DNA from: Conoideocrella luteorostrata
Lineage: Eukaryota > Ascomycota > Sordariomycetes > Hypocreales > Clavicipitaceae
Assembly: GCA_032433595.1 (NCBI GenBank)
Contig: JASWJB010000020.1
Location: 186,001 to 250,000 of the forward strand
DNA length: 64,000 bases
Direction of reading: 5' to 3'
Part shown: positions 47,189-58,558 of the stretch, piece after piece
Numbering within the stretch: the first letter of the stretch is position 1
How the letters are laid out: every line of letters starts with the position of its first letter
Position numbers and translations under genes: made by a program
The notes under the pieces: generated by a model
Seen by the model: only the letters and a program-made list of their open reading frames with translations
What the model was told of the DNA's origin: nothing
Databases searched by the model: none

Positions 47189-48161
47189 ATGTCATCTCCA
47201 GATAGCCGAACCGGAGTTAAACGACCCCGTAAGACCTCATAACTGATCCCCTCGGAGTATACTCATCGGCCTATGATTGCCTTGTACTCTTCAACCTTCC
47301 TAATATTTACTCTGCACTAAGAGACTAACAACAATGCCCGGATTTGTTAAACAGGGACACAGTCTCTCCCCCCGCCGGCTTTGCCTCAACTCGTGGCCGA
47401 GCAACACACACCTATCCCGCCAACTGATAAAGACTCCCAGCGATTGATCGTAGTTCTTTCAAATGCAAGCCTAGAGACCTACAAAGCGTCTCATGCGGGT
47501 AGCAGTAGAACCGGTCTTCATCGTGAGGATAAATATTCACTGCTCAATAGCGACGAGCATATTGGTGTCATGCGCAAGATGAATCGCGATATAAGCGATG
47601 CTCGTCCGGATATAACACATCAGGTTACATGCCTTTTATTTGGCATTTTTCTCTACGATTAAGCATACTAACCTATTGGCACAGTGTTTGTTGACTTTAC
47701 TGGATTCGCCCATCAACAAAGCTGGCAGACTGCAAATTTATATTCACACAGCAAAAGGCGTTCTAATTGAAGTATCACCGTCTGTCCGCATTCCGAGAAC
47801 ATTTAAACGTTTCGCCGGCCTTATGGTGCAGCTACTTCACCGCTTGTCCATTCGATCCACCAATTCAAATGAGAAGTTGCTGCGCGTCATCCAGAACCCT
47901 ATTACTGACCACTTGCCACCAAACTGTCGCAAAGTGACCCTGAGCTTTGATTCTCCGCTAGTTCGCGTACGTGAGTATATGGAGACGATTGGATCCAAAG
48001 AGAGCATCTGCGTTTTTGTGGGAGCCATGGCAAAGGGTGCCGATACCTTCGCAGACTCAATCGTGGACGAGAAAATTTCCATCAGCAATTACTCTCTGTC
48101 TGCAAGCGTAGCGTGCAGCAAGTTTTGTCACGCAGCTGAGGATGTTTGGGACGTGCTTTAA
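47189..48161 (+). CDS. NEP1: Ribosome biogenesis pseudouridine methyltransferase NEP1/EMG1
   Basis: Exons 47189-47228, 47355-47623 and 47685-48161 give 261 residues. Splicing rebuilds [12 protein letters not shown] and then [20 protein letters not shown], the start of the SPOUT domain. Conserved blocks are [45 protein letters not shown] and the SAM-binding knot [11 protein letters not shown] plus [18 protein letters not shown] at the C-terminus. Nep1 methylates the hypermodified pseudouridine of 18S rRNA helix 31 and helps 40S assembly in the nucleolus. Length and motifs are as expected. The 126-nt first intron follows a 13-codon exon. Confidence 0.94.
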
Positions 48162-49584
48162 ACATGAATTGTTCCTGTGGATCTAAGAGTATCGTTCGCT
48201 CCGATGTGAAGCTCTATGACATGGTCAACTCGAAAGCCTAGATGAAGCTCTGGCAGCGATGCAACATCGCCGCAAGGCGTGACATCTGGGAGACACTTGA
48301 GTCGCCTGAGCTTGGCGCTGTCGCTTGTTTTTATAACCAAAACATGGATGGGTCAACAGACAGGTCCAAGACGCTTTCAACTTCTTGAGGGAGCAGTATC
48401 CTCCTACCTCAACTCATTTCGGCTGATGACAGGCTCACAACAGTGCTCAGTGGCACATGAAGCCGAGGTATGTTGATGGAGATTCGATTCAAGAATTTTA
48501 TGTTAGCATTTGGTATTTGGCGAAGCAAACCCACTATAACAGCGACCATACCGGGCAGATCCCTGTTTTAGTTGTCAAATAATATATGCGCAATTCGGTC
48601 AATAAAGCTTTCACTGGGCTTGAACAATAGTACTGGACGACCTCACCCAACCCAACATGGCCATGAGAGCTAATGCGCTTATGCTGAACATGATGTGACT
48701 GCAATAATACGGCACCCAGTAACCTGCGACAGCCTTTAGTTATACGGCTTCGTTCAAGCATACTTAGTATTGTGTAGATCTCGTACATCCTGCTCCTTAC
48801 AAGCCTAGTTGGATTTCGAAATTTATTTTCATTGAATTTATATACGTATACTAAATAAGGTACGTTAGCAAATTTAGCTAATATCCAATGTAGTTTCAGT
48901 AACAGCTTCGTTCTGCTGCTTAGTTTAAAGGTTATAACTTTCTAAATAGTAGTATTTTAGTGGAGCGGCCACTATGTCGCACATTGATGCTGGACCTGAC
49001 TGGCTTGCAGACCGCTAGTTATTTAACAGCTGGCACGGCTAAGACTGTCCACTGATGTCAAGCCACTTGGCAGAATAGCTCAGTCTCGTCTGTTCATGTG
49101 AATTTGTCGATGGAGTTTTGCCACTCGAAATGGCTCCAAATCAATCGGTAGGAGAAAGCGGATCTGCTAACCACACATCACAAGTTAAATATCCCTCTAT
49201 TATACTGGCCTAAAATATACACGTCCACTAAATCCGAGGCGACGAGGATGTGAAGTACTTTACGAAGCGGGTCTACCTGTCAGACAGCAGTCAGGCCGCC
49301 ATACACACGCAGCATTGAGGAGACGAGTGCGACCCTCAGAATATTGTATCCGCATCGTTAAGATTTGAAGTGCTATCATGCGCATCTTAGCCGTATTAAC
49401 CCGAGATCTGCCGATTCTTGCACAAAGCCAAGTCTCGAGGTCATGTGAGCTCAGCATGCTTCCTGTGTCACCCCTCCCACCGTTGCGTTCATCATATGCT
49501 CCAGTCGTCTTGCTCCGTCTCGATAGCGATACCTCGTCCATACATTTTGTTATTTTCCCTCGTTCTGGAATGTGTAAAATCTCA
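48162..49584. other. Intergenic region between NEP1 and VOC-fold gene
   Basis: These 1.4 kb are AT-rich at 48780-49080. The frame of the next gene is open from 49378, so part of the right end may be coding if the upstream ATG is used. No other gene or repeat is visible. Confidence 0.5.
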
Positions 49585-51288
49585 ATGGAAGTGCCAAGGA
49601 CGGAATTGCCCTTTGTTGAAGTATCACACCTCCCTTCGTCTACTTCATACTTCGCCTCCATTCTCCAGCCTCTAGGTTTACGTTACATTGAGTCCCGAGC
49701 TACAGCTGGACTCACCAAACTGTCCGTAATATTTGGAAGTGCTGCATCTCCTGTCCTTCAACTTCGGCAAGTCTCTTCCGCAAACCAGGTATTGCGAACA
49801 TCTCGTTTGTTGCTCACCGCCCCATCCAGGTCGGCTGTAACGAGGTTTTACGAACGTGGCACTCAAGCGAATCCATATTCACCGGTCCAAATTGGACAGA
49901 GCTTCTCTAAAGATACGCGATACAATCTCGGCAGCTTACGAGCTGCCGTTGTTGACATGGACGGCAACAGAATAGAAGTCGTGTACCCGGATCCCAGGTT
50001 GTCGCCAGAGATGATCCAGTCTGATGTACCTTTCGCCCACAAGGCCAATCCCGCAAAATATGATGGGACGATTATTTTAGATTGGAATTTCAGTGACTTT
50101 GCGTCATTGAATAGTCCGTTGAAAGAGCCTCACCTCGAACAGTTGAAACGACAGCCAACCAGCCATTCATTTGACAGCGATTGCAAGCCACAGCAGCGGA
50201 CAACATCAGTCATCCCAAATAGTGCAGAAGCCGCTGCAAATATTCCGAAGTTAGAAGCTTGTTCTGCTAATGATTCCAATAAATTATTCTCCACAATCAA
50301 TACATCCACTGTCGTGGGTGCGTTTCTTGGGATAGTTGCCGGGGCTGCACTCACGTACGGAATGATGGCTGGCCACACTGACGATCAAGCATCGTACCGC
50401 CAGAGCAGCACACCAATTTCTTCACCACATAATACCCAATTATGTCGAAAGAGTCCTTGCAAGGACAAAGGAGCCGAAGATCTTAATGCATCGATCAAAA
50501 TGTTTTCTGCGCAAGCAACCGACTTTAAGGCCTCCTTAGACCAGCAAATGAGTTCTAGAAACAACGATGCTCGACCTCGAATGCCAGGAAGGGATCACAG
50601 TAGCCATTTCCACTCGAGCAATCAGTATCATGACAAAGATACCTCACAGGACAGCCAACGGTCCTTGATGAATCGCAAGTTGTGTTTGGAAGACAGCTGG
50701 GGCCCTGGAAACGAATCTAGTCGACTTGATGCACCAGCCAAGCCGAGCAGAAGCTATAGTGAGAGGCCTGTCATCGACGAAACCCGAATATCCGAGAGAA
50801 ACAATCAGTCTTCAGCCCGCGCCCCCCTTTCCGCCTGTCGTGCTTCGATTCTTGAACCAGCGAGTACAGTACTGTCGCAACTTCAAACACCAGTCTTTGA
50901 TATAGACCGAGAAACATACGTATCTGCCAGGTCACATCCCTCCTCAGACGCATTTTCACCAAGATCTTACGGCAATCACAGTCTCTGGTCGACGTCTCTA
51001 GAGTGTACTGACCCTCAGAATATCGTGTCAACGGTCTCTCACATGCATATAAGTGACAGCGTCGCTTCTAGCCGTCGCTCCGCCCAACACATTCCTCTAC
51101 CTGCAAGTAGTGCGGGCAGTCACATGTCTGCGAGACACACCCCATTACCTGAAAGTACTATTAGTAGCAGCCGGGCAGATTGGGATAACGACATAGACAG
51201 TATAGCTCCAAGTGATAGTATTAGCTGCGTGGGGATGGCTGGCACGATGAATCATGCCCAGCCTGGAACAGTTATGAAACGGGCCTGA
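49585..51288 (+). CDS. VOC (glyoxalase-like) domain protein with internal membrane segment and Ser-rich tail
   Basis: The ATG at 49585 (context CTCAATGG) gives 567 residues. The same frame is open to an ATG at 49378, which would add 69 residues without recognisable domain features. The N-terminal 140 residues look like a fungal VOC/glyoxalase-bleomycin-resistance fold: VSHLPSSTSYFASILQPLGL, then LLLTAPSRSAVTRFYE and VVDMDGNRIEVVYPDP. A single hydrophobic segment, VVGAFLGIVAGAALTYGMM, sits near 242-261. The rest is Ser/Arg-rich and disordered, with two copies of an RxAxHxPLPxS motif (SAQHIPLPAS and SARHTPLPES) and an acidic end with IDSIAPSDSISCVGM. No metal-binding residues can be assigned confidently, so enzymatic activity is unproven. 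A membrane-anchored VOC regulator is inference. Confidence 0.7.
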   Translation: MEVPRTELPFVEVSHLPSSTSYFASILQPLGLRYIESRATAGLTKLSVIFGSAASPVLQLRQVSSANQVLRTSRLLLTAPSRSAVTRFYERGTQANPYSPVQIGQSFSKDTRYNLGSLRAAVVDMDGNRIEVVYPDPRLSPEMIQSDVPFAHKANPAKYDGTIILDWNFSDFASLNSPLKEPHLEQLKRQPTSHSFDSDCKPQQRTTSVIPNSAEAAANIPKLEACSANDSNKLFSTINTSTVVGAFLGIVAGAALTYGMMAGHTDDQASYRQSSTPISSPHNTQLCRKSPCKDKGAEDLNASIKMFSAQATDFKASLDQQMSSRNNDARPRMPGRDHSSHFHSSNQYHDKDTSQDSQRSLMNRKLCLEDSWGPGNESSRLDAPAKPSRSYSERPVIDETRISERNNQSSARAPLSACRASILEPASTVLSQLQTPVFDIDRETYVSARSHPSSDAFSPRSYGNHSLWSTSLECTDPQNIVSTVSHMHISDSVASSRRSAQHIPLPASSAGSHMSARHTPLPESTISSSRADWDNDIDSIAPSDSISCVGMAGTMNHAQPGTVMKRA

Positions 51289-51913
51289 AAACGCTATTGG
51301 CGAAAGTTTTTTTCTTGATATTACTGTACTGACACCTCGAGCTTGTCTCGGGTGGGATGGCCAGAGACTGTTCAACCTTGGTTATATGTGATGGACCGAC
51401 CAATTTAAGGATGACAAAATTGCTCCATTAGATGTATTTGTCAACAGAGGATAAGCGGAGATAACGAAGAAGTTATATATGCCTGCTCAAAGATTTAAGC
51501 ACTATAATGAAACAAAATCGCCAAACCATTCGCATACAAATTTCCTACATGTTGAGAGAAAAGAAGTTCAAAAGAGGGAAGGGACGTAAAGAGAGGAAAA
51601 AGAGATTTTGGTTGAGATTAGCTTTTCGAGCTGCCACGGAGCACTGGTAGGCTATTAAAACGGAGCGGGTACGGTGACTGTACTTACTCAGGATGTCAAG
51701 CATTCCGATAGTCGGCCTTGCCGGTAACCCCACTCGGCAGCCGAGAATTATGAACTTCCATTTCAAGAAGAAATGATACCTCGTTAATCTCAAAATTCAT
51801 TGCACTAATATTTACTCCGTTAGATCGAGCGTCTTTTCCGTCACCGGCAACATATATTAGTTCCCCTCGACTGCTTCATCTTCGAACGGTCCCCGCGCTA
51901 TATCAAGATCAAC
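51289..51913. other. Intergenic region upstream of STR2-like gene
   Basis: These 625 bp lie between tandem genes. I see a near-copy of the common motif (TACTCCGTT at 51813) and no gene. Confidence 0.5.
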
Positions 51914-53856
51914 ATGGTGTCTTTTGCACTTGGCGAGTCGATCCCTCCTGACACAGCACACGTGAGTCCTCCTACCAGGGCACAACTTGAATAGATGCCC
52001 GATTGACGCCATACAGGCTGTAAGTGTTTCGCTACCTACGTGGCAATCTAATGTTGGGTATGAAGAAGGGGAAAATTGGGTTGTTAAGCGTATGGCAACT
52101 GGATACCCCAGGTAGGAACACATGAGAGCTAGGTACTATGACCACATGTTCGAGAAATTTTGCTAATGTTGCTATTGGGTCTGTCAGATTCTTTATTCAT
52201 AAAATTATACAAGCCTTCGGGCGTGATATCATATCTACCTTTGGACATGCCGGACAGCAATCAATGCTATTCCCTACCCGAGGTGCTGCAACGAGGTGCA
52301 TCGATTTTGTCTCAAAAGTACAGCCTAGCTATTCTCAGCATATGGAAATTGTCGATCTTATCTTAGACGCTTCAAAATCTGCGACTCCATTGATAAAAAA
52401 ACTTTCGCCAACGGTGTCCGCTATTATGCTTCCGGAAGAAGCATTCCCAACAGCAAAACAATATTGGCAACATACTGGAGATGGTATATCAAGCCGTCGG
52501 GCCGAATTTTGTCACAGCCTACTCCGAGATGGTCTGCTAGTTTCCAAAACTGGGATTGAAACTTCAAATGGATTGTCAACAATGGCGATAAGAGGACCGA
52601 AAAGATATCAGCGATATCAGCGAACTGGTCTTGGGGAGGCTGGTGCGGACGAAGCAACCCCAAAAGTGCAACTCCCAGTAGGTACTGAAGAATCGCAAGA
52701 GAGTTCCCGCTTCTTGGAGGAAAGGTTTGGGCGAAACCTAGATCTTGCCCTTGTGGAGCGTGCTAAGTCTGCCATTCGGAGGCGGATTGCAGGTTGTTTG
52801 GTTACAGATACGGATATGGATACTGAACCACTACCCATGGAAGCTACTAACTCGCGAGGTATGCATGGTCTACGTGAAGATGATGTGTACCTTTTTCCCA
52901 CGGGCATGAATGCCATCTTCCATGCCCACCGCGCTCTTCTTGCAGCCAGAGGTCAACTTACGAGCATCAACTTCGGATTCCCTTACGTGGACACTCTTAA
53001 AATTCTTCAAAAATTTGGTCCGGGATGCGAATTCTATGGTCATGCGTCATCCGACGATCTCGATGACCTCGAGAATCGTCTACGATCAGGGGATAGATAT
53101 CTTGCCTTATTCTGCGAGTTTCCTGGCAATCCTCTTTTAACAAGCCCAGACCTAAGGCGGATTCGTCAACTTGCAGATGAGTTTGATTTCGCAGTTGTAG
53201 TTGATGAAACGATCGGGACCTTTGCAAACATCAATGTTCTCCCGGCTGCCGATATTGTTGTGAGTAGCTTGACGAAAATTTTCTCCGGCGACTCCAACGT
53301 GATGGGCGGTAGTGCAGTCTTGAACCCAAACAGCAAATACTACAACATTCTTAAGACAGCGCTGGATGATGTATATGAAGACACATACTGGTCTGAGGAT
53401 GCTGTCTTCATGGAGAGAAATAGCCGGGACTTTCTATACAGAGTAGATCGCATCAACTCGAATGCAGAGGCTATCTGCGTAACGCTGCAAAAGCACCCCA
53501 GCGTCAGACGGATTTTCTACCCGAAATACAACCCTTCGAGGCATATCTACGACAACTTTAGGTTGCCAAATATGGGATATGGAGGGTTACTTTCAATTGT
53601 CTTTAACGACAAAAAGCAAGCTCAAGCTTTCTATGATTCAATGAACATAGCTAAGGGACCGAGCCTTGGAACCAACTTCACGTTGTGCAGTCCGTATGTA
53701 TTACTTGCTCATTACCAAGAACTCTCATGGGCTGCGAAGTACGGGGTTGCAGAGGACCTCGTTCGTATTAGTGTTGGCTTAGAAGACACTGAATTGCTTC
53801 AGGATACTTTTATGCAAGCACTCAAAGCAACCGAAATAGTTATCGCAGTGAACTGA
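51914..53856 (+). CDS. STR2: Cystathionine gamma-synthase-like PLP enzyme (STR2 type)
   Basis: Exons 51914-51961, 52017-52111 and 52188-53856 give 603 residues. The start [24 protein letters not shown], then [23 protein letters not shown], is typical of fungal Str2. The PLP-dependent Cys/Met-metabolism domain has [33 protein letters not shown], the [10 protein letters not shown] segment with the PLP-contacting Asp, and SSLTKIFSG, where Lys411 should form the Schiff base. The C-terminus has VRISVGLED. The enzyme would make cystathionine from an O-acyl-homoserine and cysteine in the cytosol. It is related to, but separate from, the Met17 and Str3 enzymes. Assignment to Str2 rather than another member is by the long N-terminal arm. 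Confidence 0.88.
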
Positions 53857-56534
53857 GTAAATGAAACGCACTTCAAAATGGGTTTGTTTTGAGCTGCAAA
53901 AGCTATGGCATGGATTCTCGCAGGCATTATTCCACTAATTTGACATGGAAGACTCTAGCTAGGATTTAAAATTCCCTGTTGATAGATTGTTTCCATCCGT
54001 AGAAGCTTTGTTTCCTGTGGGCATCACCTAGTGATTAGAATCGACCAGTTGAGACTTGTAAGTTCTAGAGCGACTTTCAATACATCTAGGTCGGTGGCAG
54101 CTTCTCTCACTCTCGTATTTATGTCCTTCAGGAAAAGCATACACCTCTATTTTCCAAATGAAATATGCCGATACTTACAATTAGGGCCACTGTTCCGTCT
54201 CCTAGAAGAGTTTTATTCCATACCACCGCCGTCGCCAGCATTGAACTGAGTTTCTATACTATTATCCCCTTCGTTTAACAGAGCGAAATTATTTCCTTCG
54301 ATGATATTCGCACCCGGCTCTCTTGAAATGCTGGATTGTTATTTGCAGATATGGAAGATGATTGAGAGATTAATTGTTCATCATTAACTTTCATTAGCTC
54401 TCTTTTTTACGATGCTTCGTTCCATAAGTTCGCGCCTTATCGCACAACTATTGAATTAAATTACGACTGAGTCGGATAGCATTAACTCTTGAAATGTTTG
54501 TTGCACGGGCTTTAAGATTAAAGGGACGCTTGGGAGTGAGCGGAGTAAAGCTGGAGAGGGAGTAAGTTGGCGAAGCACAATCACAGTGTGTAGATACAAT
54601 GGCTTTAATGAGGGTTGAGCCACTTAAATATATTTGTTTCACAGAGAACTGAGCTGACATGCGCTACGGAACCTGCCAGCTTTTTTAATGCTTTAAGCAT
54701 TATACACATAGTTCACCTTTGCGGCCTGGCTAAAATTTATTTGCACCCTACCCTTTACATTATTATCCGCCGCCCGAAAGTGGAAATTTAAACATGTTCA
54801 ACAAGCAGTACCTAATGCGGAGATTGGTTGGCTCATAGTATTACAAGCTTGATGCTTATCAAGTCGTAACCGTTAATAGTTACTTGTTTCGCGATCTTAC
54901 TCCAATTTTTTCGCTTGCATTCTGCAATCTGCGTTATGTGCTATGCACTGTGCTCTCTACACTCTCCGTGCATCATTGACATTCACTCCCAAGGTCGACC
55001 TTTTAGATGCTTCAGATGATGATATTACTAGTTGCATGTCATACATTCGATACCGTTAGCAATCGCAATAGGCAAGCCACACTAGTTCAATGAGACACGA
55101 AACGAGATTGGGCTACGGAGTATTCAAAAGGAATTGACAGCGAACATGACTAAAGCTCTTGCTCTCGGGACGCGGCTCGTCGACGAATGACATACTTTGT
55201 ACTACACTCGGGATGATCTCGGCAGTTTGATGTGGAGGAATTGATCAAAACTCGGCATGTGAGTTCCTGTCAATCGTCAGAACGCCCCAGATTTGGGGAC
55301 TCTCTGTCAACGCTACTATAGGATTTATGCTGTATTACCCAGTTCAACCTCAATTTAGATCTGGTGGCACTGTCCGGGCTTTCTCACAGCATTCGAGGCG
55401 GCGCTTTAGAGCACGCCTTTAACGAAGGGCTTGTGAGAGATTTTTTGTGTGTGCATTGCAAATTGTACTGTTGTCTTCCACTCCTGAATCAAGTTTTATT
55501 CGACCTACACTCACGACACGCATACGATATCCTGAGAATGTTGGCTTGTCGGGTGTTAGGCTTGTCCCGGCCCAATGACATAAAACTTGACGATTATCCC
55601 CATGTGTTGACATGATCCTATACTAGGCGTTGAGAGATTTGCACGGACTATTGGATGTGGAGTGGAAGTTTCTTGATGAGAGCTGCAGGGAGTAGTATTA
55701 TGCAGAATACGGAGTACATGCTCCAGAATTGGGAGGTCTTGGCATCACATTGAAGCCCACTAAGCGTGTTTGAAACGCCAAGCTTCAAGGGGCACGTTCA
55801 CCAGTTGGCTAACGTCGTTTTAATTAAATGTCTGAACAATCTGACAAGACTCCGTGGCGGGTATGATGCTGATGATTCAGCATAGAGCAGGGATTATTCG
55901 GTTTGTTTGGTTGGAGGCCTCATCTCTTAGTTCCCCTATTTCTCACTGCAAATATCGTAAAATACAGATGTTGATGATGCAGAGTTGATCCATTCTGGCG
56001 ATACAGCGTCATACGCTTTGGCAGGTGTTTTTTAGAATTATATTGCTTCGCTCCCTGCGTGTCACCGCAAAATAAGACCAAGCATTGCAAGATGCGGATG
56101 ATACTTTTATTTTCTTATACGAATGGAGCTTAATATTATATTTTTTATCGTAAATACAAATACAAAATGTTTTTGTTTTTGTTTGTTGAACGTGGACTCG
56201 TCTTAATACGTAAGTTTGCATCATTTCGAGGCCGGCTATACCTTACCGGAGAACTTTAAGTATTAGTTCGATCATTAATACTATGGTTTGTATTTATAAC
56301 GTCGGCCAACGTTCTCTGACAGGGTACAGCCGGCCTCGAAATAATGCAAACTTGCGCATTGAGACGAGTCCACGGTGAACAAAATAACCCAATATATATA
56401 TGTATAGTATCAATAACCAGCCGAGCTACAAATGTACAATGGTCTCGTAGATTACTCTAGTGTTAACCCAACAGCGGCTAAAACCATCATTGAGTCCAGC
56501 GCCAAATTAAAAAGCGCCCAGAAAGTCGTACCGG
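53857..56534. other. AT-rich intergenic region, 2.7 kb
   Basis: No supportable gene lies in this stretch. Short ORFs at 54031-54249, 54448-54660 and 55364-55615 have no similarity I recognise and poor codon patterns. TACGGAGTA motifs lie at 55114 and 55708. The right end carries a foldback element (56181-56384). The stretch is among the longest and most AT-rich gaps of the window, compatible with old transposon debris. Confidence 0.6.
56181..56384. mobile_element. Foldback (MITE-like) element with long imperfect inverted repeats
   Basis: The left arm 56181-56253 and the right arm 56311-56384 are inverted copies of about 73 nt that share long exact blocks such as CGAGGCCGGCT, AAGTTTGCAT and GTGGACTCGTCT. 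About 57 nt lie between them. The differences between the arms are mostly C/T or G/A transitions. No ORF or transposase is present. It may be a miniature inverted-repeat element or a snapback pair, and I could not find target-site duplications by eye. It lies about 150 bp downstream of the BUD20 stop codon. Confidence 0.65.
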
Positions 56535-57007
56535 TCACATCGCAGTTTCCATATCCTCGGAAGGAGCAGTAAGTATGCACTTGGGTTGGTTCTCTGGTGG
56601 AAACTCCGCGCCAGCGATCCTGGAAGGATCTGGATCTGGCTCCTCACGAAGCTGTTTAACCCTGCAAAATGTCAATCAGGTTGTCCAATGTAGCAAAAAA
56701 AGTACAAACATATGATAGGATTACAAACCTGCGTTTATGAGGCTTAGCGCGCCTGTGGGCACTCAACGTAGCCTCGGTGTCGAACCATTTCGCGCATTCG
56801 ATGCAATAATGCCTGCCAAGTCCTGGCAATTCTTCGTCCGCCTTGCTATTCTTGAACTGTGCAAGATGCCTTGAAGATATTATATCTTCCTTGATCTGAT
56901 CGATATCTCTAATTCCGTTAAAGATACCATTTTACAATCAACACTAGAGCTTCTCACCTTGTCTTCCTCCTTGTTTTGGTGACTGTGCGCTTGTTTCCGA
57001 TACCCAT
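56535..57007 (-). CDS. BUD20: C2H2 zinc-finger pre-60S export factor BUD20 (ZNF593)
   Basis: Three short exons on the minus strand, 57007-56958, 56908-56729 and 56661-56535, encode 118 residues. Each is too short to stand out as an open frame, but they join in phase. The product reads MGIGNKRTVTKTRRKTRDIDQIKEDI..., then GLGRHYCIECAKWFDTEATLSAHRRAKPHKRRVKQLREEP. The C2H2 finger is CxxC...H....H (Cys in CIEC, His in SAHRRAKPH). The basic N-terminus and finger match Bud20/ZNF593, a shuttling factor of late pre-60S particles. Donors are GTGAGA and GTTTGT, acceptors TTAG and GCAG. It is divergent from RBD2. Confidence 0.9.
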
Positions 57008-57509
57008 TGCGTGTAATTCCAAGAAAAAATTGATGCGTAATTTTAAGGTACCAAGCTAGAATAGATCACCGACGACGCCCTGGATCATATACTGTTCAAA
57101 GTCGCTTATCAGAACAAGAGGCGGAAATCAGATTCTATATTCGGAGCACGGAGTAACTAACTACCAATAGTTTTTTTCTGGAGCTATCGCGGAATGGCAT
57201 CTAGCTCCACATGCCAATGGTCACGTGAAGATAAGCCGATAACTCACTTCCCCCTGGTCATCACTTCTAGACAGATTCCTCTTCTGGTACGAGTTTACAG
57301 ATATTAGCAATCTGACAGCGCAAAAGGGGAACGATTGTTCTGCAATCCGGATTGTTAGGCATGGCTGGGGATTGAGTAGCCAAACTATCTACCATATCCG
57401 TTTGGCGACTCCCTTTTTCTTACATTTTTAACCCATTTCAAGCTCAAAGGGAGACCGGAGTACCCAGTTGGACGTTGAACCCGACAACCGACGCGCGATA
57501 CTTGTGACG
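57008..57509. promoter_or_regulatory. Divergent promoter region of BUD20 and RBD2
   Basis: These 502 bp lie between two divergent start codons. No gene is visible and no binding site was identified. Confidence 0.45.
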
Positions 57510-58558
57510 ATGCCTAATATTCAGGGATTCAGCGCCGTTCGAGCCCGTTCATACCTCTTCCGACTTCCGTTATTCACTCGAGCTATTATAATTGTAATAG
57601 TTGTGTTTTGGATTCTGAGCTTTCCTTCCTTGTGGGATCTACGTCAATGGGGCTCATTGATCCCGGACAAGATCAGTTTCGCTACAGGTGAATCTTAAAG
57701 CTTATGGATGGATAAACTCCATACACAATTGCCTAGAATTCGAAGCTCAATGCTGACTTAGAAGCGTAGCGTATCGTTTGTCAACATTTCCGCTAATTCA
57801 CCTGAACCTAATCCATGCGGTTCTCAACTTGATCGCATTAACACCCCTAATGGAGAGGTTTGAAAATGAATACGGAACGCTCACATGCTTAGCTTTGTTT
57901 TTTGGCCGTAAGGACCTTTGTAATTAGGCGCATACGCCGACGAGTGCTAACTTTGCTTTAGCCCTTACAACGGTTCCTGCTCTTTTATATGTTATCATTG
58001 AGCTAGGAATATTAAGAGCTAACAATAGCGTCATGGGAGCCAGGTGAGACTTTATACAATGTAAAACTCTGTTGAAGTTCAGAAATGGCTGACGTGGTCC
58101 CAACAGCATGTGGGTGTTCTTACTCCTCGGAATGGAGGCAATTCGAACATTTCGATCGAACCCGCACTTGGTCATTGGGACATATCACATACCAACATGG
58201 ACAACACCGTTGCTTATGATGTTCGTTGTTGCCGCCCTGATACCCAATACGAGTCTTTTGGGGCATCTTTGTGGTGTAGCTGTGGGCTATATATGTAAGA
58301 AAACTAGAAGTATCGATGTCTACGAGATCGGCTAACAAACTTCCTGCAGGCGGCCTTGGTTATCTTAAATTCGTTGCCCCTCCTGAGTGGGCGTTACGAT
58401 GGATAGAAACCCGGCTCAATCTCCTTTCTATTCTCCCACACTACGTTAGTGTTGACCAGAAGACCTATGGCCGATTTGGCGTTCTGCCGTCTACCACTCG
58501 GACAGGGAGCAGTGCTGCGACAGAATTGGTGGGAAGCACTCAACGCCTTGGTTCTTGA
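57510..58558 (+). CDS. RBD2: Rhomboid-family intramembrane serine protease RBD2
   Basis: Exons 57510-57687, 57770-57907, 57962-58043, 58107-58294 and 58350-58558 give 264 residues. The multispanning protein starts RARSYLFRLPLFTRAIIIVIV and has FPLIHLNLIHAVLNLIALTP, LMERFENEYGTLTCLALFFG and VMGAS-MWVFLLLG. The catalytic Ser133 comes from a codon split by intron 3, and the catalytic His186 lies in GHLCGVAVGY. After the last intron comes GLGYLKFVAPPEWALRWIE and the conserved HYVSVDQKTYGRFGVLPS tail. In Aspergillus and fission yeast Rbd2 is a Golgi protease needed for activating the sterol/hypoxia regulator SREBP (established for the family). Both catalytic residues are present. Confidence 0.92.

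Noticed and set aside
54448..54660. 70-codon minus ORF in the 2.7 kb gap
   Set aside because: No similarity, no splice partners and AT-rich context.
55364..55615. 83-codon plus ORF in the 2.7 kb gap
   Set aside because: Conserved features are absent and flanking splice sites do not extend it; likely chance.
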